Origin: Rhodobiaceae bacterium
Lineage (GTDB): Bacteria; Pseudomonadota; Alphaproteobacteria; Rhizobiales; JANQQB01
Direction of reading: 5' to 3'
NCBI GenBank assembly: GCA_028285165.1
Contig: JANQQB010000371.1
Coordinates: 1 to 39,806 of the forward strand
DNA: 39,806 nt
Every line of letters begins with the position of its first letter. Within the stretch, counting starts at the first letter, position 1. A program made the translations under genes and the position numbers. The notes under the pieces were generated by a model. That model was not told the origin of the DNA. It saw only the letters and a program-made list of their open reading frames with translations, and made no database searches. Shown here in pieces: positions 9,012 to 15,787 of the stretch.

Positions 9012-9035
9012 GGTGTGACATAAATATTTCACACC
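9012..9035. repeat. Perfect 7-bp inverted repeat, operator candidate
   Basis: GGTGTGA (9012-9018) and TCACACC (9029-9035) are perfect reverse complements around a 10-base A/T-rich centre, in the 212-bp divergent region between the TolC gene and the TauE-type gene. The half-site TGTGA resembles that of CRP, but CRP sites have a 6-base spacer, so this is more likely the site of another dimeric regulator, or a spaced variant. Confidence 0.45.
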
Positions 9036-9121
9036 GCATTCCGGGCTGATTTCCGTTGCGTCAACCGCGAAATGCATCCCATGCCTATCAGTACCGGCGC
9101 AACTGGCGTAGACACGTGTGA

Positions 9122-9862
9122 ATGAGTCCCGCCACCCTCGTCTTCCTCAACAGCGCCGTCTTCCTGGCCGGGTGTCTGCAGGCCGCCACCGGGATCGGCT
9201 TCGGGCTGATCGGCGGGCCGGCACTCCTGACACAGGTTGCGGTCTCCGATGCACTCATTGCGACCGGCATCCTCAGCGTCGGGATCGCCGTGGGCCTCAT
9301 TCGCACTGTGGTTGCCGATATTTCGTGGCCGGACCTGAAACGGCTTTGCTTCGGCGGGGTAATCGGTTTGCCGGCCGGCGCTTTCGCACTCATCCTCGCC
9401 AATGCCGCCGGCCTGAAGACCGCGGCCGCGGTCGTTGTGGGCCTTTCCCTTGTGATGCTGTTCGCAAGGCCCAGGCACGCGTCGGTCCCGCAACCCGGCC
9501 TCGGATACGCTGCGGGCTTTCTAAGCGGGTTGCTTGGCGTGTGCCTGTCCATGCCGGGACCGGTCGCCGCCGCCTACCTGTTGCGCGAAGGGCGTGCCAA
9601 GGCCGCGACCCGGGCAACGATTCTGGCGTTTTTCCTGCCGGCCCACGCCGCCACCATCCCGATCCAATTGTTGCTGACCGGCCCGACCGCGTTCAATGGC
9701 ATGATCGTCGTCTGGCTCGCGCCGGCCACGGTGATCGGTCTCGTCGCCGGTCGAATGCTGTCGACACGGCTTTCGGAGCGGGCTTTCCGGATCCTTCTGC
9801 AGGCCGTGCTGGCGGCCACGATCGCCAGTCTGCTGGTATCCGCCTACGGAGATGTATCATGA
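9122..9862 (+). CDS. TauE/SafE (TSUP) family anion exporter
   Basis: This is a 246-residue polytopic membrane protein with about eight hydrophobic helices and the family's opening motif (GCLQAATGIGFGLIGGPAL), repeated in the second half (GYAAGFLSGLLGVCLSMPGP). TSUP proteins move sulfite, sulfoacetate or other sulfur anions across the inner membrane. The last four bases (ATGA) overlap the start of the following PLP enzyme, so the two are almost certainly co-translated. That pairing suggests it exports the sulfite or other product released by that enzyme, as proposed for CuyZ next to CuyA (inference from family precedent). No clear ribosome-binding site precedes the ATG at 9122. Confidence 0.9.
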   Translation: MSPATLVFLNSAVFLAGCLQAATGIGFGLIGGPALLTQVAVSDALIATGILSVGIAVGLIRTVVADISWPDLKRLCFGGVIGLPAGAFALILANAAGLKTAAAVVVGLSLVMLFARPRHASVPQPGLGYAAGFLSGLLGVCLSMPGPVAAAYLLREGRAKAATRATILAFFLPAHAATIPIQLLLTGPTAFNGMIVVWLAPATVIGLVAGRMLSTRLSERAFRILLQAVLAATIASLLVSAYGDVS

Positions 9863-10893
9863 CGCACGATCCGCACGCCGCCCTTGCCGCAGCGCTCGAT
9901 CGGTTTCCCCGGGCGGCGGCCGGGCATGTGCCGACACCGATCGACCCGGCCCCCAATCTCGGTGCCGATCTCGGCCTCGACCTGTTCGTCAAGCGGGACG
10001 ATTGCACCGGTTTCGGATTCGGCGGCAACAAGGTGCGGCAATTGGAGTTTTATTTCGGGGCTGCGCTGGAGCAGAAGGCCGACACGGTGCTCATCACCGG
10101 TGCCGTGCAATCGAACTATGCCCGGACCACCGCCGCCATGGCGGCCCGGTTCGAAATGGACTGCCATCTGCAACTGGAAGAACGCGTTGCCAATGCCGAT
10201 GCCCTCTACCGGTCATCCGGCAACGTGCTGCTCGAACGCATCCTGGGGGCGACCCTGCATCCTTATCCCGATGGGGAGGACGAGGCCGGTGCAGACCGGT
10301 CGATGCGCCAACTCGGGGATCGGCTCCGAGCGGACGGGAAAAACCCGTATGTCATTCCGCTCGGTCCGGACAATCCGCCCCTGGGAGCGCTCGGCTATGT
10401 CCGTTGTGCATGGGAACTGGTCGAGCAAATGCGGGAAGCCGGGCGGGATTTCGATCAGATCGTCGTACCGTCGGGCAGTTCGTTCACCCATGCCGGGCTG
10501 CTGTTCGGCCTTCGGGCCCTCGGATGTACGGTTCCGGTGCTTGGCATCTGCGTGCGCCGCGCCGCATCCCTGCAGCGGGATCGTGTGGCAGCGCGGACGC
10601 GCGGGGTCGGCGCCCTGCTCGGGCTCGACACCGTCATTACCGACGCGGATATCGCCGTCTATGACGGTGCGCTCGCGCCCGGATACGGCAAGCTGAACGC
10701 GCTTACCCGCGATGCGATCAAACAGGCGGCGCGGCGCGAGGGTCTGTTTCTCGATCCGGTCTATACCGGCAAGACAATGGCCGGCCTGATCGCGGCGCAC
10801 CAGGAGGGGATGCTTGCCGGACGCCGGGTCCTGTTCCTGCATACCGGCGGTCAGCCGAGCATTTTCGCCTACGGCGATACCGTCCTCGAGTGA
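9859..10893 (+). CDS. PLP-dependent D-cysteine desulfhydrase / L-cysteate sulfo-lyase family enzyme
   Basis: This 344-residue enzyme belongs to the fold-type II PLP family that includes D-cysteine desulfhydrase, ACC deaminase and L-cysteate sulfo-lyase (CuyA). The PLP lysine is Lys58 in GFGFGGNKVRQLE. The phosphate-loop and substrate region GAVQSNYARTTAAMAA is present but reads SNY where many relatives read SNH. GSSFTHAGLLFG and the C-terminal HTGGQPSIFAY loop are canonical. The start at 9859 overlaps the exporter stop; a longer open frame exists upstream but only duplicates the exporter coding region. Coupling to a TauE-type exporter favours a sulfite-releasing role (cuyA-like) over plain D-cysteine desulfuration. 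ACC deaminase is less likely given the context. Exact substrate is unproven. Confidence 0.88.
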   Translation: MTHDPHAALAAALDRFPRAAAGHVPTPIDPAPNLGADLGLDLFVKRDDCTGFGFGGNKVRQLEFYFGAALEQKADTVLITGAVQSNYARTTAAMAARFEMDCHLQLEERVANADALYRSSGNVLLERILGATLHPYPDGEDEAGADRSMRQLGDRLRADGKNPYVIPLGPDNPPLGALGYVRCAWELVEQMREAGRDFDQIVVPSGSSFTHAGLLFGLRALGCTVPVLGICVRRAASLQRDRVAARTRGVGALLGLDTVITDADIAVYDGALAPGYGKLNALTRDAIKQAARREGLFLDPVYTGKTMAGLIAAHQEGMLAGRRVLFLHTGGQPSIFAYGDTVLE

Positions 10894-10912
10894 GCCAACC
10901 GAAGACGCGCAA

Positions 10913-11863
10913 TCAGGCGCGTGGTTTGCCGGCAGCTTCCGAAGCGGTTCGGGATTCGACCTGCTGTTCCCGGTGGAAGACATAAAGTCCGGATCCGACG
11001 ATGATGACGATGCCGAGCCAGGTCGTGGCATCGGGGAAGTCACCGAAGATGAGCAGGCCAAGGGCCGTTGCGCTGATGATCTCCAGATATTGGAACGGTG
11101 CCAGAATCGAGGCCGGCGCCCGCTTGAAGGCGTGCACGACCAGCATGTGTGCGCCCGTACCGATCACGCCGAGCAGAGCCAAGAGGGCCCATTGCGGCGC
11201 CGTCGGCCATGAGGGGACGAGCGCCGGCATGGCGGTGATGCCACCGATGCTGAGTGCGACCACCATGGTCGCGCCGCCGAACACGCCGGCATAAAACTGC
11301 ATGGTGACCGGATCGCCGGCACGGGCCAGATGCCGGGTCAGCGTCAGGTAGATGGCAAACGCCAATGCCGCACCGAGCGGCAGGAGCGCCTGGGCGCCAA
11401 AAACCTGGTAGCTGGGTCGCACGATGATGAGGGCGCCGCAAAAGCCGATCAGGATCGCCGTGACCCGGCGCCAGCCGATCGGTTCGCCGAGAAAGATCGC
11501 CGCCAGAACGGTGAGGATCAGGGGCTCGACAAAAAAGATCGAAATCGCATCCGCCAACGGCAGCACACGCAGGCTGGAAAAGAACAAAAGCGTCGCGAGT
11601 GCGATCAGGAAACCGCGTGCCGCATGCACCCAGATTTCGCCGCGGGGGATGAGATAGCGGCTCCCGATCACAACAAAAGGCAGCAGGAACACGGTCTGGA
11701 ACAGGAAGCGGCTGGCGGCAATCTGGCCCGGAGAGACCTGGCCGGCCAGCGATTTGGCGATCGCATCGATGCCCGGAATGATCAGCATGCCGGCAACCAT
11801 CATCAGCATGCCATCGCGGACATTGTGTCGGGCGAAGGTCGGTGCGGGTGCGGGCTGGGTCAT
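10913..11863 (-). CDS. DMT-family (EamA) transporter
   Basis: This 316-residue integral membrane protein has about ten hydrophobic segments arranged as two EamA halves (first ending near GALIIVRPSY, second near GIVIIVGSGLYVFHREQQ). Members export metabolites or amino acids, or are S-adenosylmethionine uptake proteins; substrate cannot be told from sequence. The start is placed at 11863 (MTQPAPAPTF). A 14-codon extension to 11905 is open but encodes an unlikely N-terminus (VPGSNSGRL) that looks like non-coding sequence. The C-terminal tail is charged. It converges with the PLP enzyme, with 19 bases between stops, so it is not part of that operon. Confidence 0.88.
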   Translation of the reverse strand: MTQPAPAPTFARHNVRDGMLMMVAGMLIIPGIDAIAKSLAGQVSPGQIAASRFLFQTVFLLPFVVIGSRYLIPRGEIWVHAARGFLIALATLLFFSSLRVLPLADAISIFFVEPLILTVLAAIFLGEPIGWRRVTAILIGFCGALIIVRPSYQVFGAQALLPLGAALAFAIYLTLTRHLARAGDPVTMQFYAGVFGGATMVVALSIGGITAMPALVPSWPTAPQWALLALLGVIGTGAHMLVVHAFKRAPASILAPFQYLEIISATALGLLIFGDFPDATTWLGIVIIVGSGLYVFHREQQVESRTASEAAGKPRA

Positions 11864-11977
11864 AAGTCTGCCGGAATTCGAACCAGGGACCAGACCCTCT
11901 AACACGGAAACGCCGCCGATGCCGTCAGGATCGTCAAAGGCAGCATTATCTTGTTTTGCGTGTCACAATTCGGCGTA

Positions 11978-12001
11978 ACAGTCTTAAATTGAACAGACTG
12001 T
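11978..12001. repeat. Inverted repeat upstream of the DUF805 gene
   Basis: ACAGTC (11978-11983) and GACTGT (11996-12001) are perfect reverse complements with a 12-base AT-rich spacer, 33 bases before the DUF805 ATG. It may be an operator or a small 5'-UTR hairpin; no recognised consensus fits. Confidence 0.3.
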
Positions 12002-12033
12002 CGATATCTTGTTTCCGATCGGAGGAGATCGCC

Positions 12034-12408
12034 ATGTCCTTTACCGACGCCGTGCGCACGGTGTTGTCGAAATATGCGACATTCCAAGGTCGAGCCGTCA
12101 GATCCGAGTTCTGGTTCTTCGTGCTGTTCGTGTTTTTGCTGTTCACCATTCTGGCCGTTATCGAGGGCGCCGTGCTGGCGCCAGCGCTCGGTTTTTCCGT
12201 CTTCGACCCGGATGCCGGTCAACCGCTGAGCCTGGTCGCGTCGCTCGGATTGCTGCTGCCGAACATCGCCGTAGCCGTCCGGCGACTGCACGATATCGAC
12301 CGGTCCGGATGGTGGCTGCTGATCGGCTTCGTTCCGATCCTCGGCTTTCTTGTTTTGCTCTACTGGTACATCCAACCGGGCACACAGGGCACCAACCAGT
12401 ACGGCTGA
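12034..12408 (+). CDS. DUF805 family membrane protein
   Basis: This 124-residue protein has the DUF805 signature: an N-terminal YATFQGRAVRSEFWFF motif, then hydrophobic segments at about 28-48 and 65-83, the conserved AVRRLHDIDRSGWW motif, and a final helix (LLIGFVPILGFLVLLYWYI) followed by a short polar tail. Family members are small inner-membrane proteins of unknown biochemical role, sometimes stress-associated. The start is fixed by a strong ribosome site GGAGGAG (12021-12027). It stands alone, 170 bases from the divergent DMT gene and 155 bases before the SDR. Confidence 0.92.
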   Translation: MSFTDAVRTVLSKYATFQGRAVRSEFWFFVLFVFLLFTILAVIEGAVLAPALGFSVFDPDAGQPLSLVASLGLLLPNIAVAVRRLHDIDRSGWWLLIGFVPILGFLVLLYWYIQPGTQGTNQYG

Positions 12409-12563
12409 CCGCCGGCAGCCTCTTTCACGCTCTTGGCAAGCCCGCGCTGTGATCGGCGGGACCGATGCCCTATATGAACGGATATTCCCCGTTTGTGAGG
12501 GATCGGCTTTCAGCTATTGTGTCAGATCTCCGCACCCGTACCCGTGTCTTCCGGAGATCCCAA

Positions 12564-13313
12564 ATGAGCGAAACCAGCGGACGCAAGACCATCGTGCTGA
12601 CCGGCGCGAGCCGGGGCATCGGCCATGCCACGGTGAAGCGGTTCTCGGCCGCCGGCTGGCGCGTGATCACGTGCTCGCGCCAGGCCTTTGCCGAGGATTG
12701 TCCCTGGCCCGCCGGGCCGGAAGACCATATCCAGGTGGATCTGTCGGACCCGGAAAACCTCGGCGTTGCCGTCGCGGAGATGCAAAAGCGCCTGCAATCG
12801 GAGGGCTCCCAATTGCACGCGCTCGTCAACAATGCCGGGATCAGCCCGAAGCTCGGCGACGGCGCGCGACCGGATTCGCTGACGACGCCGATGCATCTGT
12901 GGCGCACCGTGTTCCAGGTGAACTTCTTTGCGCCGATCATGCTGGCGCGCGGCCTGTTCGAGGAGTTGAAGTCGGCCGGCGGCTCGATCGTCAACGTCAC
13001 TTCGATCGTCGGCATGCGCGTGCACCCTTTTGCCGGCACGGCCTACGCCACGTCCAAATCGGCGCTTGCCAGCCTGACACGGGAGATGGCGGCGGATTTC
13101 GGGCCGCACGGGGTGCGGGTGAACGCGATCGCGCCCGGCGAGATCGACACCGCCATCCTGTCGCCGGGTACCGAAAAGCTCGTCGAAGAGATTCCGCTGC
13201 GCCGGCTGGGGCGGCCGTCCGAGGTCGCCGACACGATCTTTTATCTGTGTTCAGACGATGCGTCCTACGTGACAGGATCGGAAATCCATATTAATGGCGG
13301 GCAACACGTCTGA
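12564..13313 (+). CDS. SDR family NAD(P)-dependent oxidoreductase
   Basis: This is a classical short-chain dehydrogenase of 249 residues. The cofactor motif TGASRGIGH spans 13-21, NNAG is at 89-92, catalytic Ser is in VTSIVG (about 147), and Tyr161 and Lys165 are in YATSK. The C-terminal GSEIHINGGQHV is the usual end of FabG-like enzymes. A longer frame to 12465 exists, but the start at 12564 gives the normal N-terminus and has CCGGAGA just upstream (12551-12557). The substrate cannot be named. A possible promoter (TTGTGA-16-TATTGT) lies just ahead of the gene. Its 3' end touches the isomerase gene, so the two may be co-transcribed. Confidence 0.92.
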   Translation: MSETSGRKTIVLTGASRGIGHATVKRFSAAGWRVITCSRQAFAEDCPWPAGPEDHIQVDLSDPENLGVAVAEMQKRLQSEGSQLHALVNNAGISPKLGDGARPDSLTTPMHLWRTVFQVNFFAPIMLARGLFEELKSAGGSIVNVTSIVGMRVHPFAGTAYATSKSALASLTREMAADFGPHGVRVNAIAPGEIDTAILSPGTEKLVEEIPLRRLGRPSEVADTIFYLCSDDASYVTGSEIHINGGQHV

Positions 13314-13362
13314 CGGCCGGCCGCCGTCCGACCACCCCGTTTTGCTGGACGAAAGACCCGAT

Positions 13363-14349
13363 ATGGCGCCTACCAGAACCGAGACCGAAACCCGTTGCGG
13401 CGCAGCGTTGCGCACGATCGCGCAGGAACAGGACGGCCTTTCCGCCCTGTCCGACGCATTGAACGGCGCGCTCGGCACCTCTTTCATGGCAGCCGTCGGC
13501 CGCATCGAAAAGACGAAGGGCCGCGTGATCATTACCGGCGTCGGCAAGAGCGGCCATATCGGCCGCAAGATCGCTGCGACATTGTCGAGCACCGGCACCC
13601 CGGCGCACTTCGTGCATTCCGGCGAGGCCAATCACGGCGATCTCGGCATGATCACGAGCGACGATGCGGTGTTGGCTCTCTCCTGGTCGGGCCAGTCGGC
13701 GGAAATGCAGGCGATCGTCGATCATAGCCGGCGGTTCTCGATCCCGCTGATCGCGCTCACCAACGATGCCGACAGTCCGCTCGGCAAGGCGGCCGATGTT
13801 GTGCTTGCTCTGCCGGATGCGCCGGAAGCCTGCCCGAACGGCCTGGCGCCCACCACGTCGACGACCATGCTGCTCGTGCTCGGCGATGCGCTGGCGGTCA
13901 CGTTGCTGGAACGTCGTGGTTTTACGGCGGCCGATTTTCGGGACTTTCATCCGGGCGGCAAACTCGGTGCCAAGCTGCGCCAGGTCGGCGACCTGATGCA
14001 TACCGGCGCCTCGCTGCCGCTGGTCTCGCGTGAGACGGCGATGTCCCAGGCGCTCCTGATCATGACCGAAAAGTCCTTCGGCTGCATCGGCGTCGTCGAC
14101 GCAGCGGGCCGGCTTGCCGGCATCGTGACGGACGGCGACCTGCGGCGTCATATGGGACCGGACCTGATGAGCCGCCCGGTCGAGGCGATCATGACCGAAA
14201 CGCCCAAGGTGATTGCGCCCACCGCGCTGGCCGCCTCGGCGATGGATGTGCTCAACACCTATGCGATTACCAGCCTGTTCGTCGTGGAGGACGACAAGCC
14301 GGTTGGGTTGGTGCACATCCATGATCTGTTGCGGATTGGAGTCGTTTGA
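13363..14349 (+). CDS. kdsD: KpsF/GutQ-type arabinose-5-phosphate isomerase
   Basis: This enzyme interconverts ribulose-5-phosphate and arabinose-5-phosphate, the first step of Kdo synthesis for lipopolysaccharide. With the start at 13363 it is 328 residues, the normal family length. It has a SIS sugar isomerase domain (GVGKSGHIG at 59-67, SGEANHGDLGM, LSWSGQSAEM, then FHPGGKLGAKL) followed by two CBS domains from about 210 to the end (LMHTGASLPL, GIVTDGDLRRHM, VHIHDLLRIGV). An alternative ATG at 13294 would overlap the SDR by 20 bases but adds a poorly conserved leader. Lpt genes, which often follow this gene in Gram-negatives, are absent; a low-GC orphan follows instead, five bases after the stop. 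Confidence 0.92.
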   Translation: MAPTRTETETRCGAALRTIAQEQDGLSALSDALNGALGTSFMAAVGRIEKTKGRVIITGVGKSGHIGRKIAATLSSTGTPAHFVHSGEANHGDLGMITSDDAVLALSWSGQSAEMQAIVDHSRRFSIPLIALTNDADSPLGKAADVVLALPDAPEACPNGLAPTTSTTMLLVLGDALAVTLLERRGFTAADFRDFHPGGKLGAKLRQVGDLMHTGASLPLVSRETAMSQALLIMTEKSFGCIGVVDAAGRLAGIVTDGDLRRHMGPDLMSRPVEAIMTETPKVIAPTALAASAMDVLNTYAITSLFVVEDDKPVGLVHIHDLLRIGVV

Positions 14350-14353
14350 TCGC

Positions 14354-15061
14354 GTGAGATTTGTTCTGGTTGTTATTTCGGGCCTTGTCCTTGGAGTTCT
14401 GATAGGACATTGGACATTACATCTCCACGCTTCCGAGCGAGCAGATATACCTGCTCTGATGCTTTTTTCTTCAGGACCGGAAAATTGTTACGTTGAGAAA
14501 CTATCTGTTCGGGATTTTCGAAAAAGATTTGGCGAGTATCGGATTCTTCAAAAAGAAGATTTTTGCTATTTGCCTAAATACAATCAACCTATTTGGGAAT
14601 ACTTAAATAAAACAAAATACACCGGATTTGCCAAAAGATTTCGAGATTATTATCTTATTGTTGTGAGTGAACAGCCTGGATATAGTATTTGGGCGCGCAT
14701 TGTACGGCCTAGCGACAGCGACGACCTGCCACGTGAAAAGTGGCGTTCGCAGCCTCTAATGCTCCCGCAAATCGATCTCAATGGACGCGTTTCGATAGCC
14801 AAGGCGGGTCATATTGGACGCTTGGCCTGGGCGAGAGAGGCTGACGCCCTGACGTGGACTAGATGCACCGATGTCGCAATGGATAAGGCAATCTATGTCT
14901 GCTCGCGCATGAGCTATTCAGTTCGGCAAGATCGGGCAAGACTTCTCAAGATTGACGGCCTCAAATGGGGAAGTGGAAAGAAGAAGGAGCAATGGGATCT
15001 TCTGTGGCAAGAAGGACAGTGGACTGAGGCCGGCCGCGCCCTTCAAGCAAAGCGTCAATGA
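14354..15061 (+). CDS. Unrecognised membrane-anchored protein in a low-GC islet
   Basis: I do not recognise this protein. From a GTG at 14354, four bases beyond the isomerase stop, it would be 235 residues: an N-terminal hydrophobic anchor at about 2-20 (FVLVVISGLVLGVLIG), then a soluble, aromatic and Lys/Arg-rich portion (FRKRFGEYRIL, FAKRFRDYYLIVV, then a basic GSGKKKEQWDLLWQEGQW near the end). Several cysteines are scattered (CYVEK, CYLPK, RCTDV, VCSRM), compatible with an exported, disulfide-bonded domain. The first ~350 bases are far richer in A/T than the flanks, with AT-ending codons, suggesting horizontal acquisition. No clear ribosome site precedes the GTG; translation may be coupled to the isomerase. 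It is not LptC by sequence. Confidence 0.6.
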   Translation: MRFVLVVISGLVLGVLIGHWTLHLHASERADIPALMLFSSGPENCYVEKLSVRDFRKRFGEYRILQKEDFCYLPKYNQPIWEYLNKTKYTGFAKRFRDYYLIVVSEQPGYSIWARIVRPSDSDDLPREKWRSQPLMLPQIDLNGRVSIAKAGHIGRLAWAREADALTWTRCTDVAMDKAIYVCSRMSYSVRQDRARLLKIDGLKWGSGKKKEQWDLLWQEGQWTEAGRALQAKRQ

Positions 15062-15134
15062 CCACGGATCGATATCCCGGTCAGCCGTTTCGCCCGGACA
15101 TCTTCCCCCCATCAGATGGCAACGAGCATCTTGT

Positions 15135-15178
15135 TTTTTGGACATTTTTTTCATATTCTGAGAATAATGTTCCAAAAA
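15135..15178. repeat. AT-rich nested palindrome in the islet's 3' flank
   Basis: Outer arms TTTTTGGA (15135-15142) and TCCAAAAA (15171-15178) enclose CAT/ATG and an inner perfect repeat TATTCT-G-AGAATA (15154-15166). It lies between the orphan gene stop (15061) and the VOC gene. It could be a terminator-like hairpin or a regulator site. Its composition is markedly unlike the surrounding GC-rich DNA. Confidence 0.5.
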
Positions 15179-15203
15179 TGCTGATTACTCAGGCCATTGC
15201 CCC

Positions 15204-15749
15204 ATGTCCCATAGCCCCCTCGCCCGCATGCAGCACCTCGCGCTTGAAGTCTCCGACATGGAGCGCTCGCTCGACTTCTATCGGACGTTTCTGGGCCTGA
15301 AGCTCAGCGAACGGCACGCGGCCGGCGAAGTTGCGGCAATTCCCGTCGAACTGGCCTTCCTGCGGCTCGGCGAGCAACACCACGACATGGTGCTGGTGCA
15401 CAATCCGGCCAAGACCTACGAAAAGCGTCCGGCCCGACCGGAAGAGGACCTGCGGGGGCCGCCGTCGTTCCATCACTTTGCCTTCGAATGCGACAGCCGG
15501 GAAGCGTGGACGACGCTGCTGGAGCGGGCGCGCCAAGAGGGCGTGCCCGTCGTGCGCGGTCCGGTCGTGCATTCTCCCTGGGACCCGCGCGGTGACGGAT
15601 CCTGGGGCGAAAACGAATCCTTTTATCTGCTTGACCCGGACGGCCATCGCATCGAGATCTTCTGCGACATGGCGCGCATCGACACGGACGGCGTCTACGT
15701 CAACGCGCGCGGCGAGCGGGTGGAGCCGGCTCGGGTCGCGGAATTGTAG
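15204..15749 (+). CDS. VOC-family (glyoxalase/extradiol dioxygenase-like) protein
   Basis: This 181-residue protein is built of two beta-alpha-beta-beta-beta modules. The likely metal triad is His11 (MQHLALEVSDMERSLDFYR), His90 or His91 (SFHHFAFEC) and Glu151 (DPDGHRIEIFC), as in metal-dependent VOC enzymes, including single-domain extradiol dioxygenases. It is 38 bases upstream of an MhpA-type aromatic hydroxylase on the same strand, so ring cleavage of a catechol made by that enzyme is a reasonable hypothesis. Glyoxalase-type or other activities cannot be excluded. The start at 15204 places the first ligand at the usual distance from the N-terminus. The region just upstream is AT-rich and palindromic. 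Confidence 0.85.
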   Translation: MSHSPLARMQHLALEVSDMERSLDFYRTFLGLKLSERHAAGEVAAIPVELAFLRLGEQHHDMVLVHNPAKTYEKRPARPEEDLRGPPSFHHFAFECDSREAWTTLLERARQEGVPVVRGPVVHSPWDPRGDGSWGENESFYLLDPDGHRIEIFCDMARIDTDGVYVNARGERVEPARVAEL

Positions 15750-15787
15750 GGGGCCGAACCCGACTGCCTCTTGGCTGGGGAGCCGAC

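Noticed and set aside
9012-9035. True CRP binding site
   Set aside because: Spacer is 10 bases instead of 6, so not called as a CRP site; kept as an unassigned palindrome.
11863-11905. tRNA-like T-arm sequence on the minus strand (GGTTCGAATTCC), possible tRNA remnant
   Set aside because: The loop has one base too many, the stem mismatches, and no acceptor or anticodon arm can be built; probably coincidence.
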